Part shown: piece by piece, positions 17,840 to 26,123 of the stretch | Position numbering within the stretch: position 1 is the stretch's first letter | Layout of the letters: every line of letters starts with the position of its first letter | Origin: an uncultured Pseudomonadota bacterium | GTDB lineage: Bacteria > Myxococcota_A > UBA9160 > PR03 | Reading direction: 5' to 3' | Length of the DNA: 40,542 nt | NCBI GenBank assembly: GCA_900696485.1 | Contig: CAADGG010000058.1 | Span: forward strand, 1-40,542 | Translations under genes and position numbers: made by a program | The notes under the pieces: model-generated | Seen by the model: the letters and a program-made list of their open reading frames with translations, nothing else | What the model was told of the DNA's origin: nothing | Databases searched by the model: none

Positions 17840-18756
17840 CGCGGCCCCCGTCGATCGACGGCGAGCAGCGTCCGCTCGGCCGTTTCGTGCCACGGGTCGC
17901 TCTCGGAGGCCTTGCGATACACCATGTCGTGGTGCAGATGTTCGAGTTCGAAATCCGTCGAGAGGTTGATCAGCGATTCCGAGTGGCCGAGCAGGAGGTA
18001 ACCACCGGGACGGAGCTTCTCGTGGAAGGTCTTCACCACGTGGCGCTTGGTTTCGAGATCGAAGTAGATGATCACGTTCCGGCACAGGATCACATCGAGC
18101 ACGCCGAGCAACGAGATCCGCTTCTCATCCATGAGATTGAGGTGCGCGAAGGTGACGTGCTTCTTGATCTCGTCGTTGATCCGGAACTGGCTGTCCTTCT
18201 CGACGAAGTACTTGTGCCGCAGCCAGGGCTCGGTCTGTCGGAACGACGCTTCCCGGTAGATGCCACGACGCGCCTTGTGGAGCGCCTGTTTGGAGATGTC
18301 CGAGGCATAGACGCGCAGGTCACGCCCCGGTTCGATGCCGGCTTCGGCCGCCAGCATCACGATCGAGTACGGCTCCTCGCCGCTCGAGCAGCCGGCGCAC
18401 CAGATCGAGATCGCTCCGGATTCCCGCCCGCCTCGGCGAGCCTGGAGCGACGGAATGATTTCCTGCACCAGCGCGGTCAGCTGTTGGCGTTCGCGCAGGA
18501 AGTAGGTCTCGTTGGTGGTGAGATTGTCGATCGCCCACGCCAGCTCGCCTTCGGCGGTGGTGTCGCTGCGCAGCGCATAGTGATAGGAGGTGAAGCTCCG
18601 CAGACCCAGCTCGACGAGCCGGCGGCCGAGCCGGCGTTCGAGCAGGTAGCGCGATTCCGTCCCGAAATGGAGTCCGCAGTGCGAGCGCAGCAGCTCGGCG
18701 AGCATGCGGAATTCCGCTTCGGTCATCGCGACCTCGCTGGGTCGCTCCTCGCCCAT
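17836..18756 (-). CDS. cheR: Chemoreceptor methyltransferase CheR
   Basis: 306 aa from ATG 18756; ATG 18726 with GAGG five bases upstream would give 296 aa. The N-terminal helical domain (EFRMLAELLRSHCGLHFG) and TNETYFLRE segment are typical. The SAM site is IWCAGCSSGEEPYSIVML, and NLMD and LCRNVIIYFD are the other core motifs, ending in GGYLLLGHSESL. CheR adds methyl groups from SAM to MCP glutamates. The stop overlaps cheB. The HEAT-repeat gene ends nine bases upstream. Confidence 0.96.
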   Translation of the reverse strand: MGEERPSEVAMTEAEFRMLAELLRSHCGLHFGTESRYLLERRLGRRLVELGLRSFTSYHYALRSDTTAEGELAWAIDNLTTNETYFLRERQQLTALVQEIIPSLQARRGGRESGAISIWCAGCSSGEEPYSIVMLAAEAGIEPGRDLRVYASDISKQALHKARRGIYREASFRQTEPWLRHKYFVEKDSQFRINDEIKKHVTFAHLNLMDEKRISLLGVLDVILCRNVIIYFDLETKRHVVKTFHEKLRPGGYLLLGHSESLINLSTDFELEHLHHDMVYRKASESDPWHETAERTLLAVDRRGPR

Positions 18757-18764
18757 GACGCCGA

Positions 18765-20864
18765 CTAGCCCTCCTCGAGCCGTGCGAGCGTCCGCAGCAA
18801 CACTTCGCGGACGAACTCGTCCTGCTCGCGTTCGAGATGTCGGAGCACGGCCGGCAGCGCCGAACGGGTGCGACGCAGGGCCAGCGCCTCGAGGACCGCC
18901 GCGCGCACGGCCCAGTGCTCGTGCGCGAGCAGCGGCACCAGCGCCTGCAACTCCGACTCGCTGCCATGCTGCTCGAGACAGCGCACGGCGCTCTGCACGA
19001 CCTCGGCATCCGCATGACCGAGAACGGCGCGGATGGGTTCGAGGGAGACGGCGGCGCCGATCCGTTCGAAGGCTTCGACGGCGGCGATGGCGACCCCCGC
19101 CACGTCCGCCAATGCGTGGCGCAGCAACCCTTCGACCCGCTCGCGAGCCTTCGGATCGGCCGCCAGCGTCGCTTCGAAGCCGGCGATGGCCCGGACGGCC
19201 GCGGCGCGGACGCTGGCATCGTCGTCGCTGAGCAGTCGCTCGAGGTCGGGCAGCACCGCCGGCTCGGCGCCGACCCCGAGCGCCGCGGCCGCGGCCGCCC
19301 GGACCGATGCGTCTTCGTCGGCCAGCGCCAGCCGGAGCATTTCGGCGGCGACATCGGGGCCCATGCGCGCCAGCGCCGTCACGGCGGCGCGCCTCACCTC
19401 GGGACTCGGATCCTGCACGAGCAGTGACATGTGTTCGGCGTGCTCGGGGCCGCCGATCTCGCGGAGGATGCGTGCCATGGCGAGCCGGATCGGCACTTCC
19501 GCGCCGTCGAAACCGCCGGCCAGCAGTTCGAGCAGGCTGCGCCGGACCTCGGCGGCCGGCGCCGCAGTGGCGATCCGGACCAGCGCGTCGGTGACGGCGA
19601 TCCGCTCGTCCTCGGCCTCCGGCTCGAGGTCGCTGGCCGTCCCCTCGAGCCGGCGGACCAGCGCAGACGTCGCGGCCGGATCGGCGCGACCGGCAAGCCC
19701 GCGCGCCGCGGCGATGCGCACGACGGGTTCGCCGTCCTCGAGGGCGGCGATCAGTCGCTGCGCCCCACGCGGACTCGTGGTGCGTCCGAGCAGATCGCAG
19801 GCCAGCGCACGGACTTCGACGTCGAGCGCGTGGAAGCAAGCGTCGATCTCGCCATCGGCGAGCTCGTCGAACCCGGCCAGCGTGGTGAGCGCCACCTCCG
19901 CAAGCGCCTCATCGCGTGCCGCGAGCAACAGCGGAACCACGCTCTCCGGCGCCCGCACGATGCCGAGGAACTGCACCAGCAGCAGCCGGATCCCGAGCTC
20001 TGCTTCCCCGAGCCGCCGGGTCGCGTCCGCGATCGTCGCCGGGGCGGCCAGGACGCAGGCGCGGATCCGCGCGGACAGATGCTCGGCGCTGGCCGGGTCG
20101 GCCCGGCATACCCTGCGTAGCAACGCCTCGCAGGCCGCCTCGCGAGCCGCGCGCGAACCCGCTGACAGGCCGGCCAGCAACACGTCGAGGGCCTCCGGGT
20201 CGTCGCCCTGACCCAGCACGGCGAAGGCCACCGGACGCAGCAAGGGATCGGCAATCGCGTGCTTGAGCGCCTGCACGCTGAGCGATGCATCGAGACGCGC
20301 CAACCCCCGGAGCGCCGAGAAGCGCACCAGCGGTTCCTGCTCCTCACGCAGAACCGTGTCCGACAGCGCTGCGATGGCTTTGCGGCCCCCGATCGCCCCG
20401 AGCGCGTCGGCCGCGGCGGCACGGACATTGGCATCGGGATCGCCGAGCCGCTCCATGAGCGGCGGAACCGCCCGTTCGCTCCCGATGCCGGCGAGCGCAT
20501 CGACGACCAGTTTCCGCACGTCGACATCCGCGCTCTCGAGGGTCGCGAGAAGCGGCTCCACCATGCGTCGGCCGATCCGCACGAACGCCTCGACGGCGGC
20601 ATTGCGGCGGCCGGGGTTGTCCCCGTCGGCCAGGGCTCCGATCAGGTGTTCGGCGACCGGCCAATCCTCGGGAACTCCCACCAGGCATGCCACGGCGCTC
20701 TTGCGCACCCGCCAGCTCTCGTCGCCGAGTCGCTCGGCGAGCCTCGGCAGCGCGTCGGCCACCGGCAGCGTCACCAGTCGTTCGACCGCCGATCGGCGCA
20801 CCTCCTCATCGGCGCTGGCGAGGTCGTGCTCGATGCCCTCACGGTCCTGCGGATCCCCGCGCAT
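18765..20864 (-). CDS. Large HEAT-repeat (PBS-lyase-like) protein in the che operon
   Basis: 699 aa built almost wholly from ~30-residue HEAT repeats of the PBS-lyase type. Many units show the DxxxxVRxxAxxALGxIG pattern, for example DPDANVRAAAADALGAIGG, DEDASVRAAAAAALGVG and DPSPEVRRAAVTALARMG. There is no signal peptide, TM helix or enzyme motif, so a cytoplasmic protein-binding scaffold is likely. The ATG overlaps the stop of the zinc-ribbon receiver gene (TGATG); GTG 20867 is possible. HEAT-repeat partners are known in at least one Myxococcus chemosensory cluster (Cpc7 of Che7), a precedent rather than proof of shared function. Confidence 0.88.
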   Translation of the reverse strand: MRGDPQDREGIEHDLASADEEVRRSAVERLVTLPVADALPRLAERLGDESWRVRKSAVACLVGVPEDWPVAEHLIGALADGDNPGRRNAAVEAFVRIGRRMVEPLLATLESADVDVRKLVVDALAGIGSERAVPPLMERLGDPDANVRAAAADALGAIGGRKAIAALSDTVLREEQEPLVRFSALRGLARLDASLSVQALKHAIADPLLRPVAFAVLGQGDDPEALDVLLAGLSAGSRAAREAACEALLRRVCRADPASAEHLSARIRACVLAAPATIADATRRLGEAELGIRLLLVQFLGIVRAPESVVPLLLAARDEALAEVALTTLAGFDELADGEIDACFHALDVEVRALACDLLGRTTSPRGAQRLIAALEDGEPVVRIAAARGLAGRADPAATSALVRRLEGTASDLEPEAEDERIAVTDALVRIATAAPAAEVRRSLLELLAGGFDGAEVPIRLAMARILREIGGPEHAEHMSLLVQDPSPEVRRAAVTALARMGPDVAAEMLRLALADEDASVRAAAAAALGVGAEPAVLPDLERLLSDDDASVRAAAVRAIAGFEATLAADPKARERVEGLLRHALADVAGVAIAAVEAFERIGAAVSLEPIRAVLGHADAEVVQSAVRCLEQHGSESELQALVPLLAHEHWAVRAAVLEALALRRTRSALPAVLRHLEREQDEFVREVLLRTLARLEEG

Positions 20865-22093
20865 CACGGGCCGCTTCTCGCCTTCACGACGCGGAGCAGC
20901 TCTTCCGCGAGGTGATCCCGTTCGGCACGCACGCTCGCATCGATGCGTTCGCGGAACAGCGCGCGCCCTTCTTCGAGCTCATCGCGCATCGTCGCGAGGG
21001 GATCCCCGCTACGGCGGGCGGCGGCGAACTTCTCCGGGTTGTAGAGCGCAATGTCCGAGACGATGATGCGGGCGAGCCGCTCGGCCTTCGCGCGCTCGGC
21101 CGCGAGCGGATCCGAACCGGTCGCCTCTCGGGCGTCCACGGCGCCGACGGACGCCGGCGCTGCCGCCGGACGGGGCTCGCGCCCGGCGGGCGGCGCGTCG
21201 AAGACGGTCTCGCGATCGGGGTGGCGCGACGCCTCGCGGACTTCCGGGTGTCCGCTCGCCGGCGCCTCTCCGAACGGATCGGCGCTCTCCCGAGCGGGGG
21301 CACTCCCCGGCGATCGGCCGCCGCGGGCGACGTGGCCGTAGAGCCCCGGCGGCCGGATCGATGGGGCCGGCGCCGCCGAGCCGTCCGCCGCCTGCAGGTC
21401 GACACCGAAACCGGTCAGGATCGCATACAGGGCATCCGGAAGATCCGGCGGCTCGACGTACACGTCCGCCCCGTAGATCTCGCTCGGGGCCCGACGGTAG
21501 CGATCGTCCTTGTAGACGGCGCCGACGAGGACGACGGGAGTCTCTCGGAGGCTCTCGTTGCGCTTGACGACTTCGCAGACCTGGAAGCCGTACATCTTGG
21601 GAAGCGCGGCGTCGAGCACGACGACGCGCGGAAGCGCGCGCTGGATCGACAGGATCGCCTCGACTCCGTCATGGGCGACGAGGGTCTGCAGGCCCCATCG
21701 CTCGAGCGCTTCGGCGACGAGTTTGGACGTTTCTGCGTCGGCATGGGCCACGACCACCAGCCGCTCTCGGTCGAAGACCGGACCGGGCTCTCCGGGATCG
21801 GGGGCGCCGAGCGGCGAAGCCGCGACGGGCGGCTTCGCCGTCGCGACCGGGACGGACGCGGCCGGGGCGGCCGGCGCGGGCCGGGCCGGCGCGGACGCGT
21901 CCTGCTGCGGACTGCGCTCGGCTTCGCCGTGCTGCGCGCTCGCCGGGCTCGCCTTCGGGCTCGCCTGTTGGGGCGGCAAGCGGACGCGGAAGACGCCGTG
22001 GCAGCGGCTGCAGCGCAGCCGCGCGCCGTCGGCGCCGAGTTGTTCCGGCTGCACGCGGTAGCGCGTGTGGCACTTCGGACACGCCGCGATCAT
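20864..22093 (-). CDS. MJ0042 zinc-ribbon protein with degenerate receiver domain
   Basis: 409 aa. The N-terminus is an MJ0042-type zinc ribbon (Cys5, 8, 28, 31: CPKC..CSRC). A Pro/Ala-rich linker (~40-108) leads to a receiver-like domain (~111-235). Asp162 (VVLDAALP) sits at the phosphoacceptor site, but the acidic pair is reduced (AHAD, Asp120 only), the Thr/Ser site is Gly192 and the usual Lys is Glu215 (VEPPD), so normal phosphotransfer is doubtful. A second low-complexity linker (~240-335) precedes a conserved-looking C-terminal module (RLARIIVSDIALYNPEKF..ATMRDELEEGR). The ATG has GGGGGAGG at good spacing and follows a 229-bp gap after cheW, the largest break inside the operon, where a second promoter could lie. 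Confidence 0.85.
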   Translation of the reverse strand: MIAACPKCHTRYRVQPEQLGADGARLRCSRCHGVFRVRLPPQQASPKASPASAQHGEAERSPQQDASAPARPAPAAPAASVPVATAKPPVAASPLGAPDPGEPGPVFDRERLVVVAHADAETSKLVAEALERWGLQTLVAHDGVEAILSIQRALPRVVVLDAALPKMYGFQVCEVVKRNESLRETPVVLVGAVYKDDRYRRAPSEIYGADVYVEPPDLPDALYAILTGFGVDLQAADGSAAPAPSIRPPGLYGHVARGGRSPGSAPARESADPFGEAPASGHPEVREASRHPDRETVFDAPPAGREPRPAAAPASVGAVDAREATGSDPLAAERAKAERLARIIVSDIALYNPEKFAAARRSGDPLATMRDELEEGRALFRERIDASVRAERDHLAEELLRVVKARSGP

Positions 22094-22322
22094 TGCCGAA
22101 TCCTCCCCCTCGAGCGCGACCGGTCGTATCCCAACTCACGGCCTGGCTGCGAATCCCCAGCTCTCATCGGCCGCTGGAGCGAGGGACTGAGCCCCGCCGG
22201 CGACTGAACTTCCCGAGCCATCGCGATTTTCTGGAACCCCATGTTGCGACCGCCTGTAGCTGAAATCCCCCGGTCGCCAGAATGCGCCGGGTCCTCGCCG
22301 TGCGACCCCGCCGTCCGCCGGG

Positions 22323-22835
22323 TCACGAACCCGACGCCGGCGCCGGGGTCTCTACCGCGGCCGACCCTCCGTGCGCGAGCGCCGAGCGGTACACGCTTTC
22401 GAGCAGATGCTCGAGCGAGAGCATCAGCGTGGGAGGCTCCCCCTCGCGCCGTACGACGGCCCGCACCGTCTCGTAGCCGGTGTGGGTCACGAGCGGCGGC
22501 GCGTCGCCGATCTCGCTGCCGGAGACCACGATGACCTCGGCGGCGGCGTCCACCCGGAGCCCGAACACGAGCCCCTCGACTTCGACGATGACGATCCGCG
22601 ACTTCGGGCTCTCCGCGATGGCCTCGCGGCCGAGCGCACGGCCCGCATCGACGACCGGGATGATGGCGCCCCGCAGGTCGATGACGCCTTCGATCAGGCC
22701 GGGAGCGCGCGGGAGCGGCGTCACGGTCTGCGCGCGCACGATCTCGCGGATCTGCTGCACGTCGATTCCGTAGCGCTGGCCATGCACCTCGAAGCAAGCG
22801 AGTTCGATCCGCGCCTCCTCGAAGGCCGGACTCAC
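22323..22835 (-). CDS. cheW: CheW-like coupling protein (second copy)
   Basis: 170 aa single CheW domain: LACFEVHGQRYGIDVQQIREIVR, LIEGVIDLRGAIIPVVDAGRALG and VDAAAEVI are the core blocks. CheW links receptors to CheA in the array. The GTG start overlaps the stop of the upstream cheW (GTGA). It is more canonical than its neighbour. Having two different CheW genes side by side suggests two array positions or receptor-specific coupling. Confidence 0.93.
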   Translation of the reverse strand: MSPAFEEARIELACFEVHGQRYGIDVQQIREIVRAQTVTPLPRAPGLIEGVIDLRGAIIPVVDAGRALGREAIAESPKSRIVIVEVEGLVFGLRVDAAAEVIVVSGSEIGDAPPLVTHTGYETVRAVVRREGEPPTLMLSLEHLLESVYRSALAHGGSAAVETPAPASGS

Positions 22836-23371
22836 GACGCGGCCCCCGCGTCCGTGCGCCGGCCGAGATCGAGCAGGCGATCGACGTCGAACAACGAGAC
22901 GAAGCGCTCCCCGTGCGGCACGAGCGCGCAGACGGCATCGGACTCGCGGGCGTCCGGCGAGCGCGTGGCGGCCGCCGGCGTGCGCAGCACCTCGCTGACG
23001 CGATCCACCAGCACGCCCGCCAATTGGCCGTCCTCTCCACTCATCACGACGATGCGATGGCGACGCCGATCGAGCGCGGCCGGCACGACGGGCAGATCCA
23101 GCCGACAACGCAGATCGAGGACCTGCACGATCTCTCCGCGCAGCGAGATCACGCCGCGCACGGCGGCCGGCACGTGCGGCACGGGCGTGATCGGACGCAG
23201 CCGCACGATCTCGCGCACGCGTTCGATCGGCAGCGCGTACGGATCCTCGTCGAGCCAGATCACCAACAGCTCCCGTAGCTCGACGGCGGTCTCGTCTTCG
23301 GCGGCGCCGCCGATCCGGCCGACCGCCGCGCGCGCCAGATCCTCCCACGCCGCCGGATTCCCGCTCGTCAT
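22832..23371 (-). CDS. cheW: CheW-like coupling protein (first copy)
   Basis: 179 aa. A CheW domain spans ~30-150 (LRELLVIWLDEDPYALPIERVREIVR; AAVRGVISLRGEIVQVLDLRCRL; GVLVDRVSEVLR), flanked by a ~28 aa acidic lead and a short tail. The ATG overlaps the cheA stop (ATGA) and its stop overlaps the next cheW. The two copies are clearly diverged, so this is not a recent duplication. Confidence 0.93.
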   Translation of the reverse strand: MTSGNPAAWEDLARAAVGRIGGAAEDETAVELRELLVIWLDEDPYALPIERVREIVRLRPITPVPHVPAAVRGVISLRGEIVQVLDLRCRLDLPVVPAALDRRRHRIVVMSGEDGQLAGVLVDRVSEVLRTPAAATRSPDARESDAVCALVPHGERFVSLFDVDRLLDLGRRTDAGAAS

Positions 23372-25539
23372 GCCGCCTCCCGCCGGCGTCCCGCATCCTC
23401 GACGAGAGCGGCCACGTCGACCACCAGCACGGTGCCTCGATCGCCGAGTTCCGTCGCTCCGGCAATCCCGTGCACGGAGCGCACGGGGCCTTGGATCGGC
23501 TTCAACACGGCATCCTGCTGCCCTTCGAGCCGCTCCACGAGCAGCCCGGCGCGAACATCGCCCAGGCCGACGACGACCACGGCCTGGCGCACGTTCTCGG
23601 CCGGGGCCGGCAAGCCGAACTCCACATGCAGGCGTCGCAGCGCCAACGGCTCACCGCGCAGGTTCAGGAGCTCGCGGCCCTCGCTGCGCAGGATCTCGAC
23701 GGGATCGACGAGCAGGGTCTCGAGAACCGAGGTCAGCGGAATCGCGAAGCGCTGGTCGCCCACCCCGACGACCAGCGCCTGGATGATCGCCAGCGTGATC
23801 GGCAGCGTCAGACAGATGGTCGTGCCGGAGCCCGGCGTCGACTCGACGTGAACGAGGCCCCCGAGCGCCGTCACGTTCTCACGGACGACATCCATCCCGA
23901 CGCCGCGGCCACTGGTCTCCGTGATCGCATCCCGCGTGGAGAAGCCGGGCAGGAGAATCAGATCGAGCGTCTGCTTCGGCGTCAGCAACGTCTCGGGCGC
24001 CAGCAGCCCGCGCGCCACCGCCTGCGCGCGGACGACCTCGAGATCGATCCCGCGGCCGTCGTCGGAGACCTCGATGACGACGTGATTGCCGCGCTGATAC
24101 GCCTCGAGCCGGATCGTCCCCTCGGCCGGCTTGCCGGCGGCCACGCGCTCGTCGGGCGGTTCCAGCGCATGGTCGAACGCATTGCGCACGAGGTGCATCA
24201 ACGGATCGGCGAGCTCCTCGACGATCAGTTTGTCGAGTTCGGTGTCTCCGCCATGGATCTCGAGCCGGACCTCCTTGCCGACTTCCCGGCGCAGCCGGCG
24301 CACGACGCGCGAGAGCTTCTCGAACACCTGCCGCATCGGCACCATCCGGACTTCGAGCACGCCGGCCTGGAGTTCTTGCAGCTTCCGCTCGAGCGCCTTG
24401 TGAGCCTTGGCCAGCTCGCGCGCCAGACGCGCGACGCGCGGCTCGCCGAGCAATTGCTCGGCGATCGCCCCGATGGTTCCGCGCTGGATGACCAGTTCGC
24501 CGACCAGGTTCATCAGCTCATCGAGCTTGCGGATGTCGACACGAACCGTCTCGCTGATGGATTTGAGCGACTCGAGGTCGTCGGCCGGCCGCGCGGGAGT
24601 GTCCTCGGACGCATCGGACTCGCCGGCCGGCGCCGCCTCGCCGTCTCCGGCGGCCGGCTCCTCGTCCGCCTCGCCACCTTCGCCGAACGCGGCGCGGCCG
24701 GCCGCAGCCGCGTCCTTCCCGAGCTCGTCCGCGGCGTCCGGCGGGTGCGCCGAGCCGGTCGCGAGCGTCGCGCCGGCCTGCACCATACGGACGCGGGCCG
24801 CCGGAAGATCGAGGCGTCGCTCGAAGCTCTCGGCGTCGAGCTCGCTCGCGACGATCAGCGAGAAGCAGATCTGCGACTCCGGCGTGTCGCCGGGGGCGGG
24901 CAAGGTCGAGATGATCTCGCCGAGGGCACGCGAGGATTCGCTGAGTTCGGCGAGCCCCTCCTCGAAGGCGAGCAGATCGAAGGACGCCTCCACCACGTAC
25001 AGCGCCCGGCCGCCGCGCAGGCTCTCTCGCAGCCGGTGCTCCTCGTACTCGGTCAGCGCGCGGAGCAGGGATGCCTCGACGGCCAGCGGCTCCGGGACGC
25101 AGCCCGCCGCCGCATCGCCATGGAGCGCCGACTCGATCCGCTGCATCAGGTTGCGCAGTTCCTCGGAGCCTTCCGGCGTCGCCGCTTCGCGACCCACCAG
25201 ATCGACTTCGACGGCCAGCACGGCGACGGCCTCGTCGAGCAGGTCGAGGGCGCAGGCGCCGGGATCGAGTCGTCCCATGCGCAGATCATCGAGGATGTCC
25301 TCGAGCCGATGGGAGAGTGCGCCGATCCCCTGGAAGCCGAACATGCCGGCTACGCCCTTCAGCGTATGAGCGGAACGGAACAAGCGGTTGACGAGGTCGG
25401 GCACCAGCTCCCCGCGGACGCGCTGATCGCCGAGATCGGCGAGATCCGCCCGCATCCGCTCGAGCAGGTCGTCCACCTCCGAGACGAACTCGCGGGCGAC
25501 CTTGCTGCGAGCGGGCGATCGCTTCCGGCGCACCGCCAT
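23368..25539 (-). CDS. cheA: Chemotaxis histidine kinase CheA
   Basis: 723 aa with the normal domain order. P1 HPt is at ~10-120 with phospho-His58 (LFRSAHTLKGVAG). A P2-like domain is at ~170-260 (ALYVVEASFDLLAFEEGLAEL..ICFSLIVAS). An acidic Ala/Glu linker leads to P3 dimerisation helices (~330-400). The P4 ATPase has N box HLVRNAFDHALE, G1 DDGRGID, F box GFST and G2 GRGVGMDV. P5 is a CheW-like regulatory domain at the C-terminus. It autophosphorylates under receptor control and passes phosphate to the CheYs and CheB. It lies six bases after the upstream cheY and overlaps cheW. All catalytic boxes are intact. Confidence 0.97.
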   Translation of the reverse strand: MAVRRKRSPARSKVAREFVSEVDDLLERMRADLADLGDQRVRGELVPDLVNRLFRSAHTLKGVAGMFGFQGIGALSHRLEDILDDLRMGRLDPGACALDLLDEAVAVLAVEVDLVGREAATPEGSEELRNLMQRIESALHGDAAAGCVPEPLAVEASLLRALTEYEEHRLRESLRGGRALYVVEASFDLLAFEEGLAELSESSRALGEIISTLPAPGDTPESQICFSLIVASELDAESFERRLDLPAARVRMVQAGATLATGSAHPPDAADELGKDAAAAGRAAFGEGGEADEEPAAGDGEAAPAGESDASEDTPARPADDLESLKSISETVRVDIRKLDELMNLVGELVIQRGTIGAIAEQLLGEPRVARLARELAKAHKALERKLQELQAGVLEVRMVPMRQVFEKLSRVVRRLRREVGKEVRLEIHGGDTELDKLIVEELADPLMHLVRNAFDHALEPPDERVAAGKPAEGTIRLEAYQRGNHVVIEVSDDGRGIDLEVVRAQAVARGLLAPETLLTPKQTLDLILLPGFSTRDAITETSGRGVGMDVVRENVTALGGLVHVESTPGSGTTICLTLPITLAIIQALVVGVGDQRFAIPLTSVLETLLVDPVEILRSEGRELLNLRGEPLALRRLHVEFGLPAPAENVRQAVVVVGLGDVRAGLLVERLEGQQDAVLKPIQGPVRSVHGIAGATELGDRGTVLVVDVAALVEDAGRRREAA

Positions 25540-25545
25540 CGCCCG

Positions 25546-25929
25546 TTATCCTTCCCGGGTCTTCGCCAGCAGCTCGCGCGCCGCGCTGCGCAAGGTCTCC
25601 GGCTCGAAAGGCTTGACCAGATAGGCATCGGCACCGAGTTCGAGGCCTCGGGTCCGGTCCCGCTCCGAGCCCTCCGTCGAGATGATGAGCAACGGGATCG
25701 CGCGATAGGCGGCGTTGCGCCGGACGAACGACACCAGCTCCAACCCGTTGATGTCGGGCATGTTGATGTCGGTCACGATCAGGTCGTACTGATCGCGGGG
25801 GAGCGCGCGCAACGCCTCGAATCCACTCGCCGCCTCACTGATGCGGACCGCGTCTCCGAGCTCTTCGAGAGCAGACACGACGAGCGACCGCATGGTCGGC
25901 GAGTCTTCGACGATCAGGATGTGCTGCAC
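25546..25929 (-). CDS. cheY: CheY-like response regulator upstream of cheA
   Basis: 127 aa receiver. Conserved sites are complete: VEDSPTMRS acidic pair, VTDINMP phosphoacceptor Asp, a Ser-Thr pair in LLIISTEG, and VKP lysine. The GTG start has GAGG eight bases upstream; the long in-frame extension above it has no domain character and was not used. With the other CheY it gives CheA at least two soluble phosphate acceptors besides CheB. The 194-bp gap upstream (25930-26123) separates it from the DUF4388-GAF gene and shows no clear promoter or hairpin. Confidence 0.92.
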   Translation of the reverse strand: MQHILIVEDSPTMRSLVVSALEELGDAVRISEAASGFEALRALPRDQYDLIVTDINMPDINGLELVSFVRRNAAYRAIPLLIISTEGSERDRTRGLELGADAYLVKPFEPETLRSAARELLAKTREG

Positions 25930-26123
25930 CTGTCCAGCCTCTTTGGATCGAGCCGGTCTCGACCGGTCCCGGATCACCGCGCGGGGTGTCCACGCAACGG
26001 AATCAACCCACTCCTTCGGCCCGGAGCGGGGTGCGCTTGAGGCGCAGCGCCCGTCGCAGATCTCCGCAGCGACGCGGCTTCCGCGCGGCCGGCCGGCGAG
26101 ATTCCGGCAACCACGCCGGCGCG

